From the NCBI GenBank assembly GCA_947494965.1, contig CANLWV010000007.1, positions 1-64,000 of the forward strand: 64,000 bases of DNA, read 5' to 3'. Position numbers and translations under genes: made by a program. A model generated the notes under the pieces. It was not told where the DNA came from, made no database searches, and saw nothing but the letters and a program-made list of their open reading frames with translations. Of this stretch, positions 18,341 to 26,960 are shown piece after piece; within the stretch, counting starts at the first letter, position 1, and every line of letters begins with the position of its first letter. The stretch comes from an uncultured Salinicoccus sp. (lineage in GTDB: Bacteria > Bacillota > Bacilli > Staphylococcales > Salinicoccaceae).

Positions 18341-19699
18341 TCATTCCTTTAATTCCTCATATGTACTGAATACCTTATGCTCAAACAAATCCTGCTCAAG
18401 ACGGGCCTCCGCTTCAAGGAAACAATCACCCATCCGCTGATCTGTCTCTTTACTGAAACCGTCGTAATCACCGGGTTTTGGTGTGAATTCTCCAAATACC
18501 AATCCTGTCTCCGAACGCAGAAAGTCGATCCGTATGAACGGGGCTGGGATTTCGGCGCTCATGGCAGCTGCCATGTTCATCTCTTCCTGGCTCACCCCTT
18601 TACCATTGAACGGGACCTCGTCATATTTACCTGTGACCACCCTCTTGCTTTGGGCATCCCACCAGCAGTATTTGAGTTCGGGATAGCGCTTGATTTCAAG
18701 CACCAGGCCAACTTTACCGTAGAAGCAGTAGAATTTGACGTCGCTTGCGGGCAGTTGATTCACCGTATCCTCAAGGATCTGCTCTTCGACCATCCAGTTG
18801 TCATGTGCCACCGATTTGTCGGCGAGGTCCTGCTTCATGCTTGTAATGAGTGCATCGCTGCTGGTGAGTGCTTTTGCACGTTTGAGGTCTATTATATCAT
18901 TTTGGCTGTTGATGAGATACACCCCACGGGCACCTGCACCGTCCACCGGCTTGACGACGGTCATGGCTTCAACCGGCAATGTTTCTATTGTGTAGGTCCG
19001 GTCATGTGTATGCGGCCGTTTGACGCCAAGGGCATCAGCAAATCGGATGCCTGTCTGCTTGTCGTCCAGCAGCCATTCAGGCAAGTCCCCTGCAAGCTGG
19101 CCTTTCCTTATACGCATGTTGAGGCTTGCACTGAAGGAGGCTGCCTGCCTAAGCGGCATCGGATCTCCGGCGAACGCTTCCCGCATCATGAATTCCGGGA
19201 TATCTTCAATCTTCAGGCCGTCCATCAGCATGGCGTAGACCATCTGCCTGGCAGGTGTCTCTTCTTTCATCGACAACCGTCCGGCGAATGTCAATGCATC
19301 CCTATAATCTTCATCAAGCTGTTTCTTCCGTCTGACGGCCTGTTCGATGAAATGCATAAGGTTTGCGTCATTGTCGATTTCCCGCACAGCGTTTTGTATC
19401 TTGACCCGGTTCATCGCGCCAGCGTCAAGTTCGGCGAGGTGATGCTTCATGGCCAGTTCTTCATTTTCCCTTAAGGCAGAGTCGAGTGCCGCTTCAAGGA
19501 TTTCCTTTTCCCCGTCCTGCGGCGCGTCTTTTTGAATCCACCCGAGCCGTTTTGCTGTGCGGTATGTCCGGCTGTCTTCGATCTGGCCGATCCGTTTAGT
19601 CATAGCTGCTGTATTTTGAGATGCTTTCCTGACTTCAGCCCTGGTCTCCATCAGTGCCTTAAGTAGTTTGCTGCTTGTTCCTCCATGTTCCGTCGCCAT
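18341..19699 (-). CDS. TupA-like ATP-grasp protein (teichuronopeptide family)
   Basis: A 452-residue protein with a helical N-terminal half and a C-terminal ATP-grasp of the TupA type: VVKPVDGAGARGVYLI for the ATP loop, FYCFYGKVGLVLEI in the middle, and IRIDFL...GEFTPKPG near the metal site. TupA of alkaliphilic Bacillus halodurans is required for teichuronopeptide, a wall copolymer of glucuronate and glutamate; this family link is the best clue to the product of the locus. The ATG at 19699 has AAGGAGGG about 8 bases upstream. A longer frame back to 19885 overlaps the upstream GT gene and is not supported. The N-terminal region contains a TYRTAKRLGW stretch loosely like the tags on the other ligases. 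Confidence 0.8.
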   Translation of the reverse strand: MATEHGGTSSKLLKALMETRAEVRKASQNTAAMTKRIGQIEDSRTYRTAKRLGWIQKDAPQDGEKEILEAALDSALRENEELAMKHHLAELDAGAMNRVKIQNAVREIDNDANLMHFIEQAVRRKKQLDEDYRDALTFAGRLSMKEETPARQMVYAMLMDGLKIEDIPEFMMREAFAGDPMPLRQAASFSASLNMRIRKGQLAGDLPEWLLDDKQTGIRFADALGVKRPHTHDRTYTIETLPVEAMTVVKPVDGAGARGVYLINSQNDIIDLKRAKALTSSDALITSMKQDLADKSVAHDNWMVEEQILEDTVNQLPASDVKFYCFYGKVGLVLEIKRYPELKYCWWDAQSKRVVTGKYDEVPFNGKGVSQEEMNMAAAMSAEIPAPFIRIDFLRSETGLVFGEFTPKPGDYDGFSKETDQRMGDCFLEAEARLEQDLFEHKVFSTYEELKE

Positions 19700-19731
19700 G
19701 TTGCGCCCTCCTTCATATTCTGGATATGGCT

Positions 19732-21765
19732 TCATATCAGCCAGTCCTTCAATTTGGCTGCATAATCCGTCCAATCTTCTGCAGATAGTCTGATGCCGCT
19801 GCGGTTGATCCTCTGTCTTGCCGCACTGTCTACAGGATGCCATATGATTGCCTTGCCGACATATTCGGCGGCGTTCCTTGCACATTTCCTGAGATCTTGC
19901 CCGGTGCCGTCCGTAATGCCGCGTGCTATGCGTGCCTTGACACTCGGCACATGGTGCTGGTGGACCATGAACACTTCGGGATGCCTGATGAGCAATACCT
20001 CGGCATGGATCGATTCACCGTAGACGAGCATCTGGACGCTGTCCCCATCGATTATCCGGCGGATGCTTTCGTCGACCTTGATCGGGAGCGTTGCGTCATA
20101 GTGGTTCATCTGGATCAGTCCGGTGCGTAAGCCCCGTTGTCTGTTCGCTTCGATTTCCCTGATTGTTGACTGGTGGCGGGCTGCAGGCAGGCGGAAGTCG
20201 CCGATCATGACGACATCGAATGTCCTGTGGCCTTCTGGTTTTTCTTCCCGGCTGATCCACATCGGTTCCGGTACCGGGTATGGGCGCGCCGTTTGGCCGG
20301 GCAGATACTTCAAGGCCCCGGATGCAGCATTTTGATGATGCCTCCTATGCACTTCCGCATATTCCTTCCTGACACCCATCAGAAACCCTTTATAGCCAAA
20401 AGCTGCACTGCCGGTCAGTGAGCCGGAGGCCTGCCTAGGAAAGGAGAGCGGTCCGCTGTCGAGATCGACCAGGGCCTGTGCACCAAACAGTGCCACGAGT
20501 CGCCTCTTGAACTCACTGTCCGCCGCGAAGCGCACCTCGTCCCAATATCCGGCTTGTTCAAGCACTTCTTTTCTTCTGAACATCAACGAGGACATGTTCG
20601 GGAATATATAGCGTCCCGGCGTGCCCCGTCTATGCAGCTTCAGTGTCTCGGTCAGCCTGGAGTGCGCCGAGGTGTTGGCGATGAGGCCGTCGTTGCAGAG
20701 CAGATGTTGGGCTTGGATGGCGATTTTTTCGGGATGCGACCAATCGTCTGCGTCGTTGACTGTGACGAGCAGCCCGGTCGCTTCTTTCAGTGCCAGGTTG
20801 CGCGCAACATATGGGCCGCTGTTGACCGGAGTGGACAAGATCTTTACCCGGTCGTCCATCGCCTGGAAGTCTCTGGCGACTGACAGGGTGTCATCCGTAC
20901 TGCAGTCGTCGACTATGATGAGTTCGATGTTCTGCCAAGTCTGGTTGAGGATGGAAGTGATCCCCGTCCTGATGCCGGCCTCCGAATTGTAGGCCGGCAT
21001 GATCACTGTGACCTTCGGCCCCCGGACTTCCTTCAGTTTGTGTGCCACGCTCAAGTCTTCATACGTATTGCCGGTGAACATGATTGGGGCCAAGTCATAT
21101 AGCGCGGTGGCTTTATTGATCCATGCTGCGCGACGTGCCAAATTTTCTTCAAGGTTCGCCATGGCCAAGTACAGATCGGCATGGTGCTGGTGCATCACGG
21201 TTGATAGTATGGCTTCGGCCGATTGCGTAAAACCAAGCAGCGCGGCACTTTCTGCCGTAATGATCGCGGCACGCCTCAAACCGTCTCGGTCGTGGAGGCC
21301 CCGGACGGCGTCCGGCGCATAATGGAACACCTGCCTGGCGTCGGCCGGCGTGTAGGCATTGGCGTGCCACAGGGCCAGTTCCCACGCTGCGGCCTGCTTG
21401 AGGTTTTTATCCCGCGTCGTGCGGTGCAAAGCTTTCAGGTCGCGCAGCGCCTGCTCTGTAAAGCCGAGCTCGTACAGATGGCGGGTATATGGCTTAAGGC
21501 GGTTGTGGGCGTCCTTTTTCCTGTAGGCGCTGCTGTAGAGCCACTTGCGGTTGCGCCGCCCCAATATATAGCTCCCCGTCGTACGCACCGCCTGTTTCAG
21601 CCTCCGCGGCAAGGCGGTTGTAAAGGCAAGCCGCCGCTCCGCTTCATTGAATGCCGCACGGCGCTGCCTGAGCATGGCAGCGGTCGTCCGCTCCGCTTCA
21701 GTTGCCGCTTCAAGGCGTTCCTTCAAATCGGCCAGTTCGTTCTCGAATCCGTTTGTACTATTCAT
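19732..21765 (-). CDS. Large GT2 glycosyltransferase with helical N-terminus
   Basis: A 677-residue protein. An N-terminal coiled coil and a helical repeat-like region (about 1-220) precede a GT-A family 2 domain: VIMPAYNSE, LIIVDDCSTDDT, NSGPYVARN and the metal-binding NDADDWS. After the GT2 domain comes a second alpha/beta region (from about FDVVMIGDFR) that may be a further transferase-like or binding domain. It is co-linear and clearly paralogous with the next gene. The ATG at 21765 overlaps the upstream stop by 8 bases and has a GGGGG run upstream; an upstream start at 21822 is not supported. Probably adds repeat-unit sugars. Confidence 0.8.
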   Translation of the reverse strand: MNSTNGFENELADLKERLEAATEAERTTAAMLRQRRAAFNEAERRLAFTTALPRRLKQAVRTTGSYILGRRNRKWLYSSAYRKKDAHNRLKPYTRHLYELGFTEQALRDLKALHRTTRDKNLKQAAAWELALWHANAYTPADARQVFHYAPDAVRGLHDRDGLRRAAIITAESAALLGFTQSAEAILSTVMHQHHADLYLAMANLEENLARRAAWINKATALYDLAPIMFTGNTYEDLSVAHKLKEVRGPKVTVIMPAYNSEAGIRTGITSILNQTWQNIELIIVDDCSTDDTLSVARDFQAMDDRVKILSTPVNSGPYVARNLALKEATGLLVTVNDADDWSHPEKIAIQAQHLLCNDGLIANTSAHSRLTETLKLHRRGTPGRYIFPNMSSLMFRRKEVLEQAGYWDEVRFAADSEFKRRLVALFGAQALVDLDSGPLSFPRQASGSLTGSAAFGYKGFLMGVRKEYAEVHRRHHQNAASGALKYLPGQTARPYPVPEPMWISREEKPEGHRTFDVVMIGDFRLPAARHQSTIREIEANRQRGLRTGLIQMNHYDATLPIKVDESIRRIIDGDSVQMLVYGESIHAEVLLIRHPEVFMVHQHHVPSVKARIARGITDGTGQDLRKCARNAAEYVGKAIIWHPVDSAARQRINRSGIRLSAEDWTDYAAKLKDWLI

Positions 21766-23644
21766 GTGGCATGCCCCCGGTCTGGTCGCTGCCAAATGCT
21801 GCACGTAAAGCTGCATCTTCAAAGTGCCAAGGGCCCGTCACGGTGAAGTACTCTGCCATCCGGCCGATGGCAACAGGCAGCTGACTGTCATCGATTTGTT
21901 GATTTCCTGCTATATGGATGGTTTCCACTGTTATTTCAGGGCGGTATTTCTGCCATTCACTGAATGCTTCAAGGTCCGTCACGATCAGCTTTTGGGCATT
22001 GATCTTTTCTCCGTAGACGAGCATCTGGAGAGTTTCGCCATCCAGCATCTCCCGGATACCTCGGGCAACGTCCCTGCCATCATCGGGATCATATGTGTAG
22101 AGCTGCACGAGTCCGATCCGCGCGTGATTTTCCTTGAGTGTCCGGAGGCGTTTTATATGTGCATCCTCATTGGCGCGGAAATCCGCAACTACAACGATGT
22201 CGAAGACCCGCCAGCCATCCGTCTTCCCTTCACGGTCGGGCCACATCGGTTCAGGGACCGGGAATGGCCTCGGATTTTGCGGATAGCTGTAATACAGGCT
22301 GTCTGACGTCGCATGATGATGTTCCAGGCTGTCGACATACTCTTTTCTCGCCCCCATGAAAAAGCCATCATAACCGAATGCGGAACTGCCCGTAAGCGAA
22401 GCCGTCGATTGTCTGGGAAGCGACAGCGGGCCGGTATCGAGGTCAATGTAGCGTCCTTGACCGAATGTTTTGACCAGACGGCGCTTGAATTCACCGTCTC
22501 CGGCAAAGCGCACGCTGTCCCAGTGCCCGAGTTTATCCATGACCACTTCCCTTCTGAACATCATCGATGACATGTTCGGGAAGATGTACTTGCCGGGGGT
22601 GCCCCGTCTGTAGAGCTTCAGATCTTCCGTCAGGCGTGCATGGCCGGAGGTGTTCGCCACGACCTTCGGGTACGCCATCAGATGTCTCGCCTGCACCTCG
22701 ATTTTCTGGCTATGCGACCAGTCATCCGCGTCATTGACCGTGATGAATTCCCCCTCTGCTGCATCGAGTGCGATATTGCGCGCGACGTAGGGGCCGCTGT
22801 TTTCCGGTGTCGCCATTACCCGCACCCGTGGATCCTGGGCCGCATATTCGGCTGCAATCGCTTTTGTGTCATCCGGACTGCAGTCATCGACGATGATGAG
22901 CTCCAAGTTCTGCCATGTCTGACCAAGAATCGATTCGATTGCAATGCGGATGCCCTTACCGGCCTTGAACGCCGGCAGGATAACGGACACTTTCGTGCCA
23001 TCTGCAATGGTCTGTGCGGATGGTTCTGTCAACAGCGCATCATAGGACGGCATTCCATCAGTAAATTTGATCGGCTGCAAATCATGCATACGGAAGGCTT
23101 CATTGATCAGCACCATGCGCCGGTCGATGTCCGCTTCAAGGTTGGCAAGACCAAGGCATAGATCAGGATGCGGTTGTGCCTCGAGATGACTGGACAACAG
23201 CCTTATAGCCGCTTTCCTCTGCCCGGTGCGGTCCAGACACTCGGCTTTGACGATGGCGAGACGCCGCTTCTGGTCGGGCCCATCCTCTTTGGAATAGGCA
23301 TCATCCAGATATTCAAGCGCCCGCTGTGCCCCTTCCACATCATTTCTGTTGGCATGCCAAAGACTCATCTCCCAGGAGATGAGTCTTTTGATGTCTGGAT
23401 TATCGGTCTCGTCGCGGAGCTTTCGCATACCATCAAGCGCCCGCTCAGTAAAGCCGAGCGTATAGAGATGGTGCTTCAATGACTTCACGCGGCGCCGTTC
23501 TGTGAACTTCTTGCCGTTCAACAGACGGATGACCGTATCCTTTTGGGTTTGTGTAAGCATATCACCGATCCGTTTGCGCTGATTTTCGTTGAATAATGAA
23601 TAGACCACCCAGTCTACCGGTTTGGAGAGTATTTTCTTGATCAT
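21758..23644 (-). CDS. Large GT2 glycosyltransferase, paralogue of its neighbour
   Basis: A 628-residue protein with the same plan as the gene at 19732: a helical N-terminal region (with LYTLGFTERALDGM, matching LYELGFTEQALRDL in the paralogue), a GT2 domain (VILPAFKAG, LIIVDDCSPDDT, VNDADDWS) and a C-terminal Rossmann-like part (FDIVVVADFR). The ATG at 23644 is chosen because AAGGCGG stands 8 bases upstream; a TTG at 23665 overlaps that site. Two such enzymes with parallel architecture suggest alternating or sequential sugar additions on the cytoplasmic face. Confidence 0.8.
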   Translation of the reverse strand: MIKKILSKPVDWVVYSLFNENQRKRIGDMLTQTQKDTVIRLLNGKKFTERRRVKSLKHHLYTLGFTERALDGMRKLRDETDNPDIKRLISWEMSLWHANRNDVEGAQRALEYLDDAYSKEDGPDQKRRLAIVKAECLDRTGQRKAAIRLLSSHLEAQPHPDLCLGLANLEADIDRRMVLINEAFRMHDLQPIKFTDGMPSYDALLTEPSAQTIADGTKVSVILPAFKAGKGIRIAIESILGQTWQNLELIIVDDCSPDDTKAIAAEYAAQDPRVRVMATPENSGPYVARNIALDAAEGEFITVNDADDWSHSQKIEVQARHLMAYPKVVANTSGHARLTEDLKLYRRGTPGKYIFPNMSSMMFRREVVMDKLGHWDSVRFAGDGEFKRRLVKTFGQGRYIDLDTGPLSLPRQSTASLTGSSAFGYDGFFMGARKEYVDSLEHHHATSDSLYYSYPQNPRPFPVPEPMWPDREGKTDGWRVFDIVVVADFRANEDAHIKRLRTLKENHARIGLVQLYTYDPDDGRDVARGIREMLDGETLQMLVYGEKINAQKLIVTDLEAFSEWQKYRPEITVETIHIAGNQQIDDSQLPVAIGRMAEYFTVTGPWHFEDAALRAAFGSDQTGGMPHE

Positions 23645-23665
23645 GGAAAGTACCGCCTTCTTCAA

Positions 23666-25312
23666 TTATTTATCTGCGCCTTGGGACGCCGGCTGCTTAT
23701 TGGCGCCTTGCTTCTTTCTTACTGCCTGATTTTTCTGGGGGACTCTCTTACCTGCACCCCTGCGTCCTGCCAGTTTCTTCTGCGCTGGTTTCAAGAGACC
23801 CTGGGCCTCCCTATATTTATAGACTGCCTCCTCAGCACTGCCGTCAAACATCACCCTGCCCTGCTCCATCCATATACCGCGTGTACAGAGCTTTTCGATG
23901 AACGGTAGGCTGTGGGAGACGATGATGACCACTTTGGCGCGGCTCATCATCTCCTGGATGCGCTCGCTCGCCTTCTGCTGGAAAGCGAGGTCGCCGGTCG
24001 ACAGCGCCTCATCCACGATAAAGATGTCTGGCTGGAGGTTGGCGGCGATGCTGAAGCCGAGACGGGCCTTCTGGCCGCTTGAGAAGTCTTTGACCGGCTT
24101 TTTGACTTTATCGCCAAGGCCGGTGAATTCGATAATCTGATCGAATTTTTCATCCACACGTTTTTTCGGGATGCCGAGCAGCAAAGCATTCAGGTAGATG
24201 TTGTCTTCCCCGGTCAAATGCGGGTTGAAGCCTGTGCCATAGCCGAGGAGGGCACTCGTTTCGCCATGGAGTTCCATCTCGCCTTCATCCGGCCGCAATA
24301 TTTTGGTCAATGTCTTGCATAATGTACTCTTGCCGGCGCCATTATGGCCGATGATACCGACCACTTCGCCTTCATGGACTTCAAAGTTCACATCCTTCAA
24401 TGCCCAAAATGTGCCTGTATTCAATTTGTAGGAGACGCCGACGCCTGAAGCCCGGATGACCACATTATCCTTCATCTCGGTTTCCGTCTTCTGCAGCTCG
24501 AGTTTGCCCTGCTTCCGCTTCGGTCTTTTTGGCACGGTCTGGCGGTAGTTGGCGATGACCGTCTTCGGCTCGCCAATCTCACGCACAGTGCCTTTATCGA
24601 GCCACATCACCCTATCACAGTGCCTTTGCGCATAACGCAGGCTATGCGTGACCAGAATGACCATCTTCGCCTGTTTGACGAGCGACTGCATCTTTTCTGC
24701 GGCCTTCTTTGAAAACTTCGCATCACCCGTGTTCAATGCTTCATCGAGAATCAGAATTTCAGGATGCAGGTGCGACGCTACGCTGAAGCCGAGCCTTGAT
24801 TTCATCCCACTTGAATAATACTTCATGGGTTCGTCGAAAAACTGGCCGAGATCGGAAAATTCCTTGATGTCTTCGATGTAGAGGTCGATCTCCTTCTTAT
24901 CGATGCCGAGCATCATGCCGTTCAAGTAGACATTCTCCTTGCCGGGCAGTTCAGGGTTGAAGCCCATGCCGAATGAGAACAGGGCGGTAACTTTGCCTTT
25001 GACGTCCATCACCCCATAATCTTCCCGCAGTATGCCTGAAATGATGCGCGAAATCGTGGACTTGCCTGCACCGTTGGAACCGATGATGCCGAGTATCTCG
25101 CCTTCCATCCCTTCAAAACTGATGTCTTTGAGCGGATGGACGAGCTGCCGCTCCGGCAGGCGCCACTCCTTGAAGAAGTCGAGCACCCTGGATTTGAAGT
25201 CGGCGGCATGGTTCCCCGAGAAGAAGCTGACGCCGACCCCTTCGGCTTTGACGACTGCTTCCTTGTCATCTGTATGTGTATTATCCAGTTCGGATCCGTT
25301 AACTTGAGTCAA
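23666..25312 (-). CDS. TagH-like ABC ATPase with two fused nucleotide-binding domains
   Basis: ATPase of a wall-polymer ABC exporter. It has two complete NBDs in 548 residues: Walker A GSNGAGKST (78-86), signature YSSGMKSRLGFS (166-177), Walker B ILILDEA (187-193); then Walker A GHNGAGKST (322-330), signature FSSGQKARLGFS (410-421), Walker B FIVDEAL (431-437). TagH/TarH normally has one NBD and works as a dimer, so the tandem is unusual. The lysine-rich tail (from about 510) is low complexity. The start appears to be TTG with AGAGGG 8 bases upstream; no nearby ATG is available. The TagG-like permease is the next gene upstream. Confidence 0.85.
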   Translation of the reverse strand: MTQVNGSELDNTHTDDKEAVVKAEGVGVSFFSGNHAADFKSRVLDFFKEWRLPERQLVHPLKDISFEGMEGEILGIIGSNGAGKSTISRIISGILREDYGVMDVKGKVTALFSFGMGFNPELPGKENVYLNGMMLGIDKKEIDLYIEDIKEFSDLGQFFDEPMKYYSSGMKSRLGFSVASHLHPEILILDEALNTGDAKFSKKAAEKMQSLVKQAKMVILVTHSLRYAQRHCDRVMWLDKGTVREIGEPKTVIANYRQTVPKRPKRKQGKLELQKTETEMKDNVVIRASGVGVSYKLNTGTFWALKDVNFEVHEGEVVGIIGHNGAGKSTLCKTLTKILRPDEGEMELHGETSALLGYGTGFNPHLTGEDNIYLNALLLGIPKKRVDEKFDQIIEFTGLGDKVKKPVKDFSSGQKARLGFSIAANLQPDIFIVDEALSTGDLAFQQKASERIQEMMSRAKVVIIVSHSLPFIEKLCTRGIWMEQGRVMFDGSAEEAVYKYREAQGLLKPAQKKLAGRRGAGKRVPQKNQAVRKKQGANKQPASQGADK

Positions 25313-25346
25313 TCCAAAAACCCTCTTTTTTATAATGATCGCCTTG

Positions 25347-26126
25347 TTACAGCGCCTTAATGATCTTATATTCGTTGCGGCTGTAGTACCACAGCATGAA
25401 GCCGATCGCTAGAGCCGACAGCACAAATATGATGCCGAGGCCCATGAAGTTCGGTACATTGCCGTACATGAGTATATCCCGGTAGGCCGTCACGATGACG
25501 GCGACGGGGTTGTATGTCACTGCCCAGCCGTACTCAGGCGGCAGCCTACCGCCCTCCCAGATGATCGGGGAGGCATAGAAGAATACGCGGGTGACGTACT
25601 GGAGCACATTTTCGAGGTCCCTGACGAACACCGTCACGTAGGCCAGGATCATGCCGATCGCAAGCAGGAAGACGGTCTGGATGATGATCAGGAGCGGCAG
25701 GAACACAATTTCCCACCCCGGCATCACCCTATACACGGCCAGGAATGCTGCGATGACCAGGAACCCGAACGCAAAGTTGAACAGCTGGGTCAGCGTAAAT
25801 GAAATCGGAAACAGCGATTTCGGCAGATAGACCTGGCTGACGATCGAGCTGTACTGCATGATCGATTTCGATGATGAATTCAATGTCGAACTGATGCACC
25901 GCCATACTATAAGTCCGATGACCAGGAACAGCGGGAAATTCTCAGGCCCCGCCCGGTCCAGTATGATGACGACCAGGAAGTAGAAGACAAGCACGTTCAG
26001 AAGCGGGTCGAGCAGCCACCACAGGTAGCCAAGATAACTGTTGCGGTGTTCCGCCTTCAGCCCCGACCGCACCAGATAATAGAGTAGATCTTTGCGATCC
26101 AGCATTTCCTGCAAATATGTTTTCAT
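25347..26126 (-). CDS. TagG-like ABC-2 permease for wall polymer export
   Basis: A permease of about 260 residues with six predicted membrane segments, of the TagG/TarG and polysaccharide ABC-2 exporter family. The N-terminal KDLLYYLVRSGLKAEHRNSY followed by LGYLWWLLDPL is characteristic. It should move the lipid-linked polymer out using the double-NBD ATPase encoded just downstream. I place the start at the ATG at 26126 because family members begin this way; a GTG at 26141 is possible, and neither has a strong SD. Confidence 0.85.
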   Translation of the reverse strand: MKTYLQEMLDRKDLLYYLVRSGLKAEHRNSYLGYLWWLLDPLLNVLVFYFLVVIILDRAGPENFPLFLVIGLIVWRCISSTLNSSSKSIMQYSSIVSQVYLPKSLFPISFTLTQLFNFAFGFLVIAAFLAVYRVMPGWEIVFLPLLIIIQTVFLLAIGMILAYVTVFVRDLENVLQYVTRVFFYASPIIWEGGRLPPEYGWAVTYNPVAVIVTAYRDILMYGNVPNFMGLGIIFVLSALAIGFMLWYYSRNEYKIIKAL

Positions 26127-26153
26127 GATTGGATAAGACACCGCCCATTTTCA

Positions 26154-26960
26154 CTAAGATTCTGATTTGATCTGATCCTTCTTTACGACCAGTTTATATT
26201 TTATGAGGTCCTTTACAGCAATCATCGCGTAATGGCTGAAATACCATATCGTACTGATGATGCTTTGGGATTCGATGTTGCGGAAGAGATACCAATTGCG
26301 CTTGGCTGCCTTCCATTTGTTGCTTGAGATCGATCCGCCGACCACCCGGTACCAGGCAAGCGTCTCTTCCAGTCCGTAGGCCGTGAAGCCGCGCCTGGTC
26401 AATTCGAGCCATAATGCATAGTCCTGGCGGGTGCGGATATTGACCATCCGGACTGCACCGGTCTTCTCTGTATCCAGCATGACCGTCAGACACCCGATGA
26501 CGCAACGCTTCATCAGCGCATCCCAATCGACCGTTTCCGGCGTCTTCGACAAATAGCCCGTCGGGGTACCGTCTTCCAGGGTGCGCTCATATGATGTGAA
26601 CGAAAACGCAATATCCTTCTCCTGCATGAACCGCAGCTGATGTTCGAGCTTTTCCGGCAGCCATCTGTCGTCACTGTCCAAAAACGCGATGTAGCGCCCG
26701 CGGGCATTTTCAATCGCCGTGTTGCGCGCCACGGCAGAGCCCGAATTCTCTTCGAGTTCGATCAGGCGGATGCGCGGATCCTCTTGCTGCATTGCTGTTA
26801 TGTAATCGACCGTCCGGTCGGTCGACTGGTCATCGACGATGATCATCTCCCAATCCGTGTACGTCTGGTCGAGGACCGATTGAACCGCATCCCTGATGAA
26901 GCGCTCTGCATTATATGCCGGCGTGATGACCGAAATCGTCGGTCTGTGTGATTCCATCAT
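26154..26960 (-). CDS. GT2 family glycosyltransferase
   Basis: A 268-residue single-domain GT-A enzyme: VITPAYNAERFI, MIIVDDQSTDRT, NSGSAVARN and the metal-binding FLDSDDRW, then TRQDYALWLEL typical of capsular or LPS-type transferases. It should act on the cytoplasmic face using a UDP-sugar. The ATG overlaps the stop of the preceding GT4 gene (ATGA), so the two are translationally coupled. Confidence 0.85.
   Translation of the reverse strand: MMESHRPTISVITPAYNAERFIRDAVQSVLDQTYTDWEMIIVDDQSTDRTVDYITAMQQEDPRIRLIELEENSGSAVARNTAIENARGRYIAFLDSDDRWLPEKLEHQLRFMQEKDIAFSFTSYERTLEDGTPTGYLSKTPETVDWDALMKRCVIGCLTVMLDTEKTGAVRMVNIRTRQDYALWLELTRRGFTAYGLEETLAWYRVVGGSISSNKWKAAKRNWYLFRNIESQSIISTIWYFSHYAMIAVKDLIKYKLVVKKDQIKSES

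Noticed and set aside
18377-19474. 365-codon plus-strand frame
   Set aside because: Antisense shadow of the TupA-like gene, which has clear ATP-grasp motifs and an SD.
1291-19699. Poly-gamma-glutamate (cap/pgs) operon
   Set aside because: CapA is present, but CapB/PgsB and CapC/PgsC, the polymerase pair, are not; the ligases here are of other ATP-grasp families.
1291-19699. NRPS or ribosomally made peptide (RiPP) cluster
   Set aside because: No adenylation, carrier or condensation domains and no precursor peptide gene; the ATP-grasp genes sit with wall-polymer genes instead.
18341-19885. Longer start for the TupA-like gene at 19885
   Set aside because: The extra 62 codons overlap the upstream GT2 gene in another frame; AAGGAGGG supports the ATG at 19699.
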